Source: Actinomycetota bacterium (lineage in GTDB: Bacteria; Actinomycetota; CADDZG01; JAHWKV01). Taken from it: a DNA stretch of 64,000 bases. The stretch is from assembly GCA_030447305.1 (NCBI GenBank), contig JAUJPC010000003.1, positions 204,738 to 268,737 on the forward strand, read 5' to 3'. The translations under genes were made by a program, and so were the position numbers. Shown here in pieces: positions 15,959 through 23,742 of this stretch (the stretch's first letter is position 1; every line of letters begins with the position of its first letter). The notes under the pieces were generated by a model. It worked only from the letters and a program-made list of their open reading frames with translations. It was not told the DNA's origin and searched no databases.

Positions 15959-16372
15959 TTACGACGCCGCGCCGGAGACCTTGCCCATCGCCCTTGCCGG
16001 AGCCTTCTGGGCCTCCAGCCTGCCGATGGTCAGCGCCCCGGTGGGACACCTCTCAACGCAAAGCAAACACCGGGTGCACGCGTCGTCGTCGATCACAAAC
16101 AAAATGTCGTTTGGCCTCATGTCCCGTGCGACCTCTTCGGATCCTGCCTCCTCCACGATGTTGGGAGTGAGCATGAAGATGCAGTACCAGGGGCAGATGT
16201 CGACGCAGCCCTCGCAGAGGATACACAGTTCGGGAATGAGGCCGATGTACCGAGGCGGCTTGCGAACGGACTTCAGCCAGGAGGGCGCCACGTCCTGCAT
16301 GACGTAGTCGGTGCGAAGGCGCGGCTTCTCAATATCGTTCTTCTGGCTGAAAGGGTCTTGCGGGAACTTCAT
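15959..16372 (-). CDS. Dicluster 4Fe-4S ferredoxin-like subunit
   Basis: The 137-residue protein has two complete 4Fe-4S motifs, C50-C53-C56-C60 (CILCEGCVDIC) and C99-C102-C105-C109 (CTRCLLCVERC), separated by about 40 residues. The N-terminal part RKPPRYIGLIPELC recalls NuoI-type and bc-associated ferredoxins. It lies between a two-helix membrane protein and the cytochrome b6 gene, with gaps of 7 and 25 bp, so it is probably co-transcribed with the bc complex. It may be an extra subunit or an electron donor; classical cytochrome bc complexes contain no such protein. Confidence 0.85.
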   Translation of the reverse strand: MKFPQDPFSQKNDIEKPRLRTDYVMQDVAPSWLKSVRKPPRYIGLIPELCILCEGCVDICPWYCIFMLTPNIVEEAGSEEVARDMRPNDILFVIDDDACTRCLLCVERCPTGALTIGRLEAQKAPARAMGKVSGAAS

Positions 16373-16379
16373 CGGTCGG

Positions 16380-16724
16380 TCATTTGCCGGGAAGGTATCC
16401 CTTTACGCCCTCGCCGCCGCGCAGGCCCAGGCGCCGGCGACGCCTCTCGCCCAGGATGTAGGTGGCTGCGATGGGAATTGCAAAGATGAAGGTTTGAAGG
16501 CCCATGGAGATCGCGTCGTGGATACGCACGAGCGTGTAGGGATCCTTGAACTCGATGCCGGTCAGGCTGTTGATCACCTCTCCGATCTTCTCCGAGTTGC
16601 TGTCCCACGTATAGCGGAACATCGAGGGCAGGAAGCCGAGGAATACGATCAGCAGGCCGGTGATGATGGTGGAAAGCATGATCGCCTTCACCCAGGTCAT
16701 CGACGATTCAGCTTGTTTGCTCAA
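16380..16724 (-). CDS. Two-helix membrane protein leading the cytochrome bc operon
   Basis: The 114-residue product starts at TTG 16722-16724 behind AAGGA. It has two hydrophobic segments (about 12-34 and 72-93) and a basic C-terminus (GERRRRRLGLRGG). I recognise no family. It is the first gene of the bc operon and has its own probable promoter, so it may anchor the ferredoxin encoded next. Confidence 0.6.
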   Translation of the reverse strand: MSKQAESSMTWVKAIMLSTIITGLLIVFLGFLPSMFRYTWDSNSEKIGEVINSLTGIEFKDPYTLVRIHDAISMGLQTFIFAIPIAATYILGERRRRRLGLRGGEGVKGYLPGK

Positions 16725-16760
16725 TGGTTTTGATTCCTTATCTGAGACGTTGACGGCCGC

Positions 16761-16766
16761 ATTATA
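16761..16766 (-). promoter_or_regulatory. -10 element TATAAT of the cytochrome bc operon
   Basis: A perfect TATAAT on the minus strand sits 37 bp before the first codon at 16724, giving a leader of about 30 nt with the AAGGA ribosome site. No matching -35 is seen at 16-18 bp. It would separate bc transcription from the ccm genes upstream. Confidence 0.5.
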
Positions 16767-16814
16767 GCCGACGCTTTGAAAGCCCCCTCGCTGCTGACAA
16801 ACACATCCGACACT

Positions 16815-16964
16815 CTACTTTGACACTCCTTTTTTTTCCGACGCTCGGAGCTCTTCAATACGCTTTTCGAGAGCCCGTTGGCGGCGGGAGACCGAAAAGA
16901 GGAAAAGGGCGATCCCGATCCAGACAAGCCCGTAGGCAAGACCCAAGAAGCCGAGGCCGTCCAT
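16815..16964 (-). CDS. ccmD: CcmD-like small membrane protein
   Basis: A 49-residue protein with one membrane helix (FLGLAYGLVWIGIALFLFSV) followed by a charged amphipathic tail (RRQRALEKRIEELRASEKK). That layout and its position right after ccmC are typical of CcmD, which helps release haem-loaded CcmE from CcmC/CcmAB. The ATG at 16962-16964 has GGAGG about 10 bp upstream. Confidence 0.78.
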   Translation of the reverse strand: MDGLGFLGLAYGLVWIGIALFLFSVSRRQRALEKRIEELRASEKKGVSK

Positions 16965-17004
16965 ATTAAGAGATCCTCCAGGCGGGGCAGCGGGTGTACA
17001 CGCG

Positions 17005-17718
17005 CTAAGAGTAACGCGCGGGCCGGGGGCGCAGAACCGCATCCTCCAGGGACTCCAACTCCATCACATCGGTCTCCAGCTTGAGCAGCCGTACGCTCAG
17101 GGCCAGGAACACCAGGTACAGCAGTGTGAACAACGCCATCATGGCTACGAGCATGATCTGCATCTCGGCCGGAAGCGCCGGATCGGATTCCGGACGGATG
17201 ACCGTCCGTGAAGGATGTTGTCCCCGCCACCAGTCGACCGAGAAGTGCACCAGTGGAACCACCATGAAACCGGCAATCCCGATAACCGCCGCTATGCGGG
17301 CCCCCCGACCTTCGTCTGATGCGTTGGCCCGGAAGGCCAGGTAGCCGAGATAGATGAGGAAAAGGACCAGGGTCAGGGTCAGGCGGGGGTCCCATGCCCA
17401 GTAGGCGCCCCAGATCGGACGACCCCACAGCATCCCGGTGACAAGGTTCAGCGCGGTGAACAGCACTCCCGTCCGGGCACTGGCGTGGGCGACCCAGTCC
17501 CACCGCATGTCCCCGGTCCGCAGGTAAGCGATCGAGCAAACCAGCACCACCCCGAAGGCCAGGTACGCGACCCACGCCGAAGGCGCGTGGACGTAGAGGA
17601 TGCGCTGAGCCACACCCTGAAAGGCTTCTGTGGGCACCCAGAAGAAGATGCCGGCGAGCCCGGCCAAAAAGCCGGCGGCCAGAAGCTGTTGAGTCAACAG
17701 GAGAGGGTCTTTTCTCAT
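17005..17718 (-). CDS. ccmC: Haem exporter protein CcmC
   Basis: CcmC delivers haem to CcmE at the outer face of the membrane. The 237-residue protein has six hydrophobic segments, the tryptophan-rich WWD motif as WGRPIWGAYWAWDPRLT, and flanking conserved histidines in LYVHAPSAW and PLVHFSVDWW. Start ATG 17718 overlaps the end of ccmB by 4 bp, so translation is probably coupled. Confidence 0.92.
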   Translation of the reverse strand: MRKDPLLLTQQLLAAGFLAGLAGIFFWVPTEAFQGVAQRILYVHAPSAWVAYLAFGVVLVCSIAYLRTGDMRWDWVAHASARTGVLFTALNLVTGMLWGRPIWGAYWAWDPRLTLTLVLFLIYLGYLAFRANASDEGRGARIAAVIGIAGFMVVPLVHFSVDWWRGQHPSRTVIRPESDPALPAEMQIMLVAMMALFTLLYLVFLALSVRLLKLETDVMELESLEDAVLRPRPARYS

Positions 17719-18419
17719 TCCTCGATCACAAACTCGAAAGTTACGGCTCCGAGGGTCAGGAAAATGACATCGAAAACCGTCAAGAGGATAAACCAGCGGC
17801 CTTCACTACCGAATTCGCCCTTGATCAGAAGGGTAGAAGTGAGCCTGGACGCCCCCAGGATGACCGGCAGTGCCAGAGGAAACGTGAGAAGGGGCAGCAT
17901 CAACGACCGGGCCTCGGCATGCTGGGTCGCCGCCCCGAACAGGGTCCCCACGGCGGCGAGGCCCAGGCTGGCCACAAGGACCACCGGGATCAGTCCGGGC
18001 AGCAGGCTTCTTGGCGGGATGTTGGCGAAGAGCACGAACAACGGGATGGCCAGGAGCTCCGCCACCGTCAAAAACGCCAAGTTGCCGATCATCTTGCCGG
18101 TGTAGAGCGCCGCCGGGTCGACGGGAGCCAGCAGGAGGCCGTCGGCAGCCGAGCCCTCGCGGTCCACCGTCGCGCTACGTCCGAACCCGATGACCCCGGC
18201 GAAGAAGATGCTGGTCCACAGCAAAAGGCCGGCTATCTCCCGGGCGGCAAGAGTGCCGGCCCGCGGCTCGGGCACGGGAGCCCGCAGGGCGCCGGGCGGC
18301 AAAGCAAAAGTCAGCAGGAAGACCAGGCACATTGCGAAGACCACCATGACCGGCGCGACCTGCTTTCCCCGGGCTTCCGCCCGGAGGTCCTTGGTCGCCA
18401 GTGCCAGGACCGTCCTCAA
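17715..18419 (-). CDS. ccmB: Haem ABC transporter permease CcmB
   Basis: The 234-residue membrane protein has about six hydrophobic segments and the CcmB pattern DLRAEARGKQV near the N-terminus, FGRSATVDREGSAADGLLLAP and a MLPLLTFPLALPVILGA segment. With CcmA it forms the ABC module needed to release haem from the CcmC-CcmE complex. It overlaps ccmA (4 bp) and ccmC (4 bp). Confidence 0.92.
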   Translation of the reverse strand: MRTVLALATKDLRAEARGKQVAPVMVVFAMCLVFLLTFALPPGALRAPVPEPRAGTLAAREIAGLLLWTSIFFAGVIGFGRSATVDREGSAADGLLLAPVDPAALYTGKMIGNLAFLTVAELLAIPLFVLFANIPPRSLLPGLIPVVLVASLGLAAVGTLFGAATQHAEARSLMLPLLTFPLALPVILGASRLTSTLLIKGEFGSEGRWFILLTVFDVIFLTLGAVTFEFVIEE

Positions 18420-19060
18420 ACGGGCCGCCCCTCGGACGGCCCGGGATGCCCTGCGGCGGGTTCCAGCCGCCCCCCTGTCAGGTGGACGATGCGGTGAGCA
18501 ACCTCCTCGGCCCTGGAGCGGTCGTGGGTGGAGAGCACCACCGTGCGTCCAGGTCTGGCGATTAGCTCGGGAAGCCGGTTGGAGCCGGCCTCGTCCAGTC
18601 CCGAGAAGGGCTCGTCGAGCAGCAGAAAATCCGGGTCGTGCAGCAAGGCTCGTGCCAGTCCCAGCCGCTGGGTCTCGCCTCGGGAGAAAGTGCGGACAAG
18701 TGCGGTGCCCTTGTGGGTCAGCTCCACGCGATCCAGCATGCCGGCGATCAGGGTGCGGTCCACCCGGTAAAGGTCGGCGTAGAAGCGCAGGTTCTCCGCT
18801 GCGGAGAGGTAGCGGTAGAGGAAGGGCTCGTGACCCAGGTACCCAATCCGGGACTTGCGTTCTCTGGGCGCGGATCCCGCTATGGCCACCGTGCCGCTGG
18901 TGGGTCTCAACAAGCCGGCGGCTACCCGCAAGAGGGTCGACTTGCCCGATCCGTTGGGCCCCAGCAGTCCGACGGTCGTCCCCTCCTCAACCGCGAGGCA
19001 GACGTTGCGAAGTGCCCATACGGTGCCAAACCTGCGGCTTACGTCCTGGAGGAGGATCAC
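18416..19060 (-). CDS. ccmA: Haem ABC transporter ATPase CcmA
   Basis: A 214-residue ABC ATPase with Walker A GPNGSGKST, signature FSRGETQRLGLARAL, Walker B FLLLDEPFSGLD and switch His in LSTHDRS. Partnered with CcmB in System I cytochrome c maturation. The gene abuts the upstream hypothetical gene with no gap and overlaps ccmB. The signature has R-G-E where LSGGQ is canonical, a common CcmA deviation. Confidence 0.92.
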   Translation of the reverse strand: MILLQDVSRRFGTVWALRNVCLAVEEGTTVGLLGPNGSGKSTLLRVAAGLLRPTSGTVAIAGSAPRERKSRIGYLGHEPFLYRYLSAAENLRFYADLYRVDRTLIAGMLDRVELTHKGTALVRTFSRGETQRLGLARALLHDPDFLLLDEPFSGLDEAGSNRLPELIARPGRTVVLSTHDRSRAEEVAHRIVHLTGGRLEPAAGHPGPSEGRPV

Positions 19061-20257
19061 TCAAGAGTTCTCTGCGGGCCTGGTCAGCCTCGCAAGCAGC
19101 GTTGAGCGCTCGGCTTGATAGGATTCGGTGTCCAGGCCGCCGGCATCGAACCTCTCGTCCAGCGCGGCCACCTGCTCGATCAGCTCCTGCCGCGTGGCGT
19201 CGGCAGGCTGCTCCGCGGCGCTATGCGAGGAAGCAGCGGCAAGGGCATCGGCAGCTTTGCGGCGCCGCATCCGGATAGAGCCGGCGAAGTAAAGCGCCCC
19301 CAGCGCGGCCACCACGGTCCCAAAGCCGAACCAGACTCCGTTGGACGACGCTCCGCCGGCGAAGCCGATGTCGGCCTGCAGGACCGCGCCGGGGTTCATC
19401 GGGCCCGACCGGTAGCGGTCGTACTCCTCGCCTCCCAGCTTTTTCGATTCCGCAAATTGAAAACCCGGGGCAACCGCCAGCTTCAGGCGCTTGCCCACCA
19501 GCAGGTCGGCGTGGTCGGTCGGGTAGTAGACCTCCCGGCGTAGCTGCCAGCCGGAACGCGGAACCTTGACCTTGAACAGGTATGCCACCGAGGTCTCCCC
19601 GGGCATCAGGGCCGACGTCGTCACCAGACGGTTCCCGGCAGTGGCGAGCCCGGCACCGTTTCCGGGGTCGGCCGGAGCCAGGTCAAACGCGGACTCCGGG
19701 ACCGGAAGCTTCAGGACCTCCCGGGGCTGGTCCGTCCCCTCGGCCGCCTGGTCCTTGGCCTGGTCCGCGCCGACGAAGGAGCGGTCGGAGTCGTTACGGA
19801 ACCTCATCAGCTGGAGAACCTCCAGCACGTCGCTCTGCCCCTCGGCGGTGCTCTGCAGAATGGTCATGGAGTCGGAGGCGAGTCTCACCACGGACGTATC
19901 GTTGGTGGTGTCGAAGATCCTCAGCTCGATCCCCTCGATCCTGCCGGGCTCCAGGACCTCGCTGTAGGCGGCACCGCGGAAGAAGAGTCCGATGAGATGG
20001 CCCCTCGCCGGATCGGCGTCGAAGGTGAAGGCTCCGTCAGGAGCTACCGGCACGTGCGTGGGCTGTCCCTGAGGTTCCCCGTCCTGGGTATTCTGCAGCA
20101 CGGTGACCCTCAGGTCGCCCGGCAGGGGCACTCCGGCGGTTCCCATGACCACCTTCCCAGATGCGGCAGCGGCCAGCGCAGGCGCCGGGAGGGCGGCTCC
20201 CAGCAGCACGAGAAGGGCCGCTGCCGGCACGACTCGTTTTACGAACCCTGATGTCAT
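19061..20257 (-). CDS. Exported, membrane-anchored protein in the ccm operon, function unknown
   Basis: The 398-residue product has a signal peptide (about 1-30, ending PALA), a long extracytoplasmic region that starts with a beta-sandwich-like segment (GKVVMGTAGVPLPGDLRVTV), a membrane helix near 305-325, then a cytoplasmic tail with an SHOCT-like ending (LDERFDAGGLDTESYQAERSTLLARL). It sits between ccmI-like and ccmA genes with no spacing to ccmA. Position argues for a role in cytochrome assembly, but I recognise no named family and no cysteines or haem motif are evident. Confidence 0.65.
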   Translation of the reverse strand: MTSGFVKRVVPAAALLVLLGAALPAPALAAAASGKVVMGTAGVPLPGDLRVTVLQNTQDGEPQGQPTHVPVAPDGAFTFDADPARGHLIGLFFRGAAYSEVLEPGRIEGIELRIFDTTNDTSVVRLASDSMTILQSTAEGQSDVLEVLQLMRFRNDSDRSFVGADQAKDQAAEGTDQPREVLKLPVPESAFDLAPADPGNGAGLATAGNRLVTTSALMPGETSVAYLFKVKVPRSGWQLRREVYYPTDHADLLVGKRLKLAVAPGFQFAESKKLGGEEYDRYRSGPMNPGAVLQADIGFAGGASSNGVWFGFGTVVAALGALYFAGSIRMRRRKAADALAAASSHSAAEQPADATRQELIEQVAALDERFDAGGLDTESYQAERSTLLARLTRPAENS

Positions 20258-20294
20258 TTATCGGGGGCCGGGGCCGTTGCATGCACCTGGGTGC

Positions 20295-20639
20295 TCACTG
20301 TCTGTGCATCCGGGCCCGCGCCGCCCGGATCTCGTCCTCGAGGGTCTGTTGGTCCGACTCCGGCGACGACTTACCGCCCAGCTCGTGGAGGATGCCGAGA
20401 GCCTCGGCCTTGCTCTGCTGCCTCAGTTGCAGGTAGTCGTCGTCTTCCATCTTTCCCATCTCGTGGTCCATCTCCAGGTCGACGATGGACCGGTAAACGC
20501 TCTGCTTCTCCTCCAGCAGGTCGGCAGTTCGCCTGTCGACCGGCGGGGAGCCAAGACCCCGCCGCCGTTCCAGCAGCGGCCGTACGATCCATCCCCCCAG
20601 CACGAGTGCCACCAGTGCGACCACCATCTGCTCTGTCAT
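20295..20639 (-). CDS. CcmI-like protein, N-terminal type
   Basis: A 114-residue protein with one N-terminal membrane helix (VVALVALVLGGWIVRPLL) and a charged helical region (EEKQSVYRSIVDLEMDHEMGKMEDDDYLQL) that matches the N-terminal part of CcmI/CycH, which in proteobacteria guides apocytochrome to the haem lyase. The TPR portion is absent. Start ATG 20637-20639 overlaps the ccmH stop in ATGA. Confidence 0.7.
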   Translation of the reverse strand: MTEQMVVALVALVLGGWIVRPLLERRRGLGSPPVDRRTADLLEEKQSVYRSIVDLEMDHEMGKMEDDDYLQLRQQSKAEALGILHELGGKSSPESDQQTLEDEIRAARARMHRQ

Positions 20640-21097
20640 TCGGATCCTCGCCGGAAGCTGCCGAAGTCCTGTTGGAACAGGTTCTCGTCCTGCTCGCTCA
20701 GCTCTACGGGCTGAGGCTGGGGCGCCGCCCTCACCCGGCGGCGGAGAACCAGGGTCACCGCGCCGATGCCGGCCAGAGCGAGCAGCGGCGGCCCCATCCA
20801 TGCGATGGACCCTCCCGGCCTTGCCAAAGCCACCTCGCCGAAGTTGTCGACAATCCAGCGGTCGATCTCGGAGTTGGTGGCGCCTCGAGCGACCATCTGG
20901 TCGATCTCTCCCCTGACGCGGCTCGCCTGGTCGGACGGGCACTCCTCCAAAGTGAGTCCCGGACAGAACGGTGACATCATGCGCCCGGCCACCTCATCGG
21001 CGGTTGGAACCTCGTCGGGATCAGGGCCGGACAAAAAGGAGATGCCCAACGCCAAACCGCCCAGGACAGCAATGGCCGCAAGGGGCCACATCTTCAT
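20636..21097 (-). CDS. ccmH: Cytochrome c biogenesis protein CcmH
   Basis: CcmH reduces or presents the apocytochrome thiols. The 153-residue protein has an N-terminal signal/anchor, the segment MMSPFCPGLTLEECPS with cysteines 45 and 53, the conserved helical IDQMVARGATNSEIDRWIVDNFG region, and a C-terminal membrane helix (about 102-118). The canonical CPxC is replaced by C-x7-C, a form I recall from other non-proteobacterial CcmH proteins. The start overlaps the ccmF stop in ATGA. Confidence 0.88.
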   Translation of the reverse strand: MKMWPLAAIAVLGGLALGISFLSGPDPDEVPTADEVAGRMMSPFCPGLTLEECPSDQASRVRGEIDQMVARGATNSEIDRWIVDNFGEVALARPGGSIAWMGPPLLALAGIGAVTLVLRRRVRAAPQPQPVELSEQDENLFQQDFGSFRRGSE

Positions 21098-23091
21098 ACC
21101 GGCACCGGTACCGACTCTTTGGCCCTGGCTGTGCCTGCAGCGACGGGGCGCGGCTCCGGGGGCTTGCCGGAGAGAATCACCAGCATGCCGAGTGCCATAA
21201 AGGCGCCTCCGATCCAGATCCATGCCACCAATGGGTTAACCCAGGCTCTCATCGTGACCGTGAAGCTCGAGTCCATCTGCGTCAGCACCAGATACAGGTC
21301 GTCGGACAGCGAGCTCCTCAGGCCGATCTCGGACTGCGCCTGGTCCTGGGCGAGGTGGATGTTGCGCTGGGGCGTCAGCTGCGCGACCCTCCTGCCGTCC
21401 TCGGCGACGTTCATCACCGCCATGCGGACCGCCTTTTCGTCGGTGGTGAAGGTGCGGGCGCGTGCGTACGTCACGTCGTAACGGCCGATGGCGAAGGAGT
21501 CACCCGGCTTCATGGTGCCCGACCACGATTCCCGAAATGCGGTCCCGGAGATGCCCAGGCAGATGAGCACCACGCCGAGGTGGACTATGTAGCCGCCGTA
21601 CCGCCGGCGGTTGCCCGAGATGACGGTTAAAAGCCCCTTGGGGTAGCCCAACGGGCCCTTACCGCGGTGTGCCCGGGCTCCCCTTACGAACTCGCCGATG
21701 GTCGCCACGGCCACAAAGGAGATCAGCCCGAGCCCGAACATCGCCCCGGCGGAGCGCACTCCGTTAAGCGCAAGAGAAGCCACCGTGGCGGCTCCGCCGA
21801 CCAAGGGGAGGAATATATGGCGCTTAAGGCTCCTCCAGGAGGCGCGCCGCCATGCCACCAGAGGCCCGATGCCCGTAAGCGCAAGCAGCGCCAGTCCCAT
21901 CGGAGCGATGACCGTGTTGAAGAAGGGGGGCCCCACGGAGATCTTGGCCCCGCTGAAAGCCTCCACCATGATCGGATACAGCGTCCCCCACAGGACGGTT
22001 AGCGCAATGGTCACCAGCAGAAGGTTGTTGAAAAGGAACATCGCTTCCCGGCTGAACATCGTCTCCAGGTGGCGCTGGGAGCGCAGCTTCTCGTACCGCC
22101 AGCCAAGCAAACCGAAGGCGAAGACCAGCACCACCGCCAGGAAGGGCAGGAACATCGTGCCGACCGGCGACTCGCTGAAGGTGTGGACCGACGAGAGGAG
22201 TCCCGAGCGGGTGAGGAAGGTCCCGAAGATTGCCAGGCAGTAGGTGCCCAGAATCAGCGCCACATTCCAGATCTTCAGCATCTGGCGGCGCTCCTGGATC
22301 ATCACCGAGTGCAGGAATGCCGTGCCGGTCAGCCAGGGCAAAAGGCTGGCGTTCTCGACCGGGTCCCAGGCCCAGTAACCGCCCCAGCCGAGCTCCATGT
22401 AAGCCCAGGCGCCGCCCAGTATTATGCCGACCGTCAAGAACGACCATGCAAGCACCGTCCAGCGGCGCGTGGAGGTAAACCATCCTGCCTCGAGCCGGCC
22501 CGTGACCAGCGACGCCACGGCAAAGGCGAACGGCACGGCGAAGCCGGTGAGCCCCAGGTAGAGCATCGCAGGGTGGATGGCCATGAACGGCGACTGAAGC
22601 AGCGGGTTGAGCCCCCTGCCGTCGCCCGGGATGGGAGATAAAGAAGTGAAAGGGTTGGCGCCCAGCACCAGCACGCTCGCGAAGAAGGTGAGGATTCCGG
22701 CCAGCACCGCCGTGGCCACCGGGGTGAGGTCGGGGCGCCTTTTGCGCTGGACCGCCATCGCCGAGACGGAGTAGAGGGTGGTAAGCAGGGTCCAGAACAG
22801 CAGCGATCCTTCCATTCCGGCCCACAGCGCGGTAAACGTGAAGATCGGGGAGGTGGAACGGCTCGAGTAGCCGTGCACGTACTTGAGGGAGAAGTCTCTG
22901 CTGTAAAACGCGTAAACCAACAGCACGGTGGCGCAAACGATAAAGAAGGCGCCCGCGAACAGGGCCCGTTCTCCCGACAAGGCAAGGCGCCGGTCGTTCC
23001 TCTTGACCCCCAATGCGGAGGAGATCGTGGACCACAGGGCACAGGCTAAAGCGGCGAGCAGGATTGCCTGCCCGGCGGCGCTTATCTCCAC
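21094..23091 (-). CDS. ccmF: Cytochrome c haem lyase CcmF
   Basis: A 665-residue polytopic membrane protein that attaches haem from CcmE to apocytochrome c. The WWD haem-handling motif reads WGGYWAWDPVENASLLPWL, and family stretches GMEGSLLFW, NPFTSLSPIPGDGRGLNPLLQ and GTFLTRSGLLSSVHTF are intact. Length is normal. It is followed by ccmH with a 4-bp overlap and preceded by ccmE after 31 bp. Confidence 0.95.
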   Translation of the reverse strand: MEISAAGQAILLAALACALWSTISSALGVKRNDRRLALSGERALFAGAFFIVCATVLLVYAFYSRDFSLKYVHGYSSRSTSPIFTFTALWAGMEGSLLFWTLLTTLYSVSAMAVQRKRRPDLTPVATAVLAGILTFFASVLVLGANPFTSLSPIPGDGRGLNPLLQSPFMAIHPAMLYLGLTGFAVPFAFAVASLVTGRLEAGWFTSTRRWTVLAWSFLTVGIILGGAWAYMELGWGGYWAWDPVENASLLPWLTGTAFLHSVMIQERRQMLKIWNVALILGTYCLAIFGTFLTRSGLLSSVHTFSESPVGTMFLPFLAVVLVFAFGLLGWRYEKLRSQRHLETMFSREAMFLFNNLLLVTIALTVLWGTLYPIMVEAFSGAKISVGPPFFNTVIAPMGLALLALTGIGPLVAWRRASWRSLKRHIFLPLVGGAATVASLALNGVRSAGAMFGLGLISFVAVATIGEFVRGARAHRGKGPLGYPKGLLTVISGNRRRYGGYIVHLGVVLICLGISGTAFRESWSGTMKPGDSFAIGRYDVTYARARTFTTDEKAVRMAVMNVAEDGRRVAQLTPQRNIHLAQDQAQSEIGLRSSLSDDLYLVLTQMDSSFTVTMRAWVNPLVAWIWIGGAFMALGMLVILSGKPPEPRPVAAGTARAKESVPVPV

Positions 23092-23122
23092 TGCTCGATT
23101 CCTCCCGAGTTAATGCACCGTC

Positions 23123-23512
23123 TTAGCCGTCGGCGGCCAGCTTGGCTTCCATCTTTGACGGACACTTGACCAGCACGCTGGAGGCGGCGAACGCCTGCGA
23201 GCCCATCGCTCCCTCGGCCACCACCTCAACGTCTCCGGCGAATGTGTCCGGCAGGGCGTCCTCGGTGGTCACGTCTACCTGCGAGGACCCGTCGGTGACC
23301 GCAAAGCGGGTGGTGGCTCCGCTAAGCTGGATCGATCCGGGCACCACCTTGCCGGCAACTCGCATCGTGCGGTTGCCCTCGTAGCTTCCCGATGTCAGCT
23401 CCGACGGCGTTCGATAGTAGGTCGTGGTTCCCGAGAGCGACCAGACGATCAACCCGACGATTGAGGTAACGATCACTCCCGCGGCCAAGCTGAAGCGTTT
23501 TGTTGCGGACAT
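23123..23512 (-). CDS. ccmE: Haem chaperone CcmE, cysteine type with altered motif
   Basis: CcmE carries haem covalently from CcmC to CcmF. The 129-residue protein has an N-terminal anchor (about 8-28) and an OB-fold region (MRVAGKVVPGSIQLSG, FAVTDGSSQVDV). At the haem site the usual HxxxY is replaced by a Cys-type motif, as known in archaea and Desulfovibrio (CxxxY), but the tyrosine is also changed: the sequence reads CPSKM. Start ATG at 23510-23512 fits the fold. It is the promoter-proximal gene of the ccm block. Confidence 0.88.
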   Translation of the reverse strand: MSATKRFSLAAGVIVTSIVGLIVWSLSGTTTYYRTPSELTSGSYEGNRTMRVAGKVVPGSIQLSGATTRFAVTDGSSQVDVTTEDALPDTFAGDVEVVAEGAMGSQAFAASSVLVKCPSKMEAKLAADG

Positions 23513-23742
23513 GCCGTCATTATCCCATCGTTGAAATCGCAGCTTGGCCCGGATGCTTGTCCCCACAGAACTTTCGATTCGATCGCAAGTTCGCTGAGAC
23601 GGTAGTCGGAAAATGGAGGAGCCATGGGAGCAAAGAAGAAATCCTGCCGGGGACGACCATCACCCTGCAACTTTCTGATCCGCCCTCCGGATTAGACTTG
23701 GATTGAAGCAACTGCTCAATATTCTTGGAGGGAGCACCAAAG

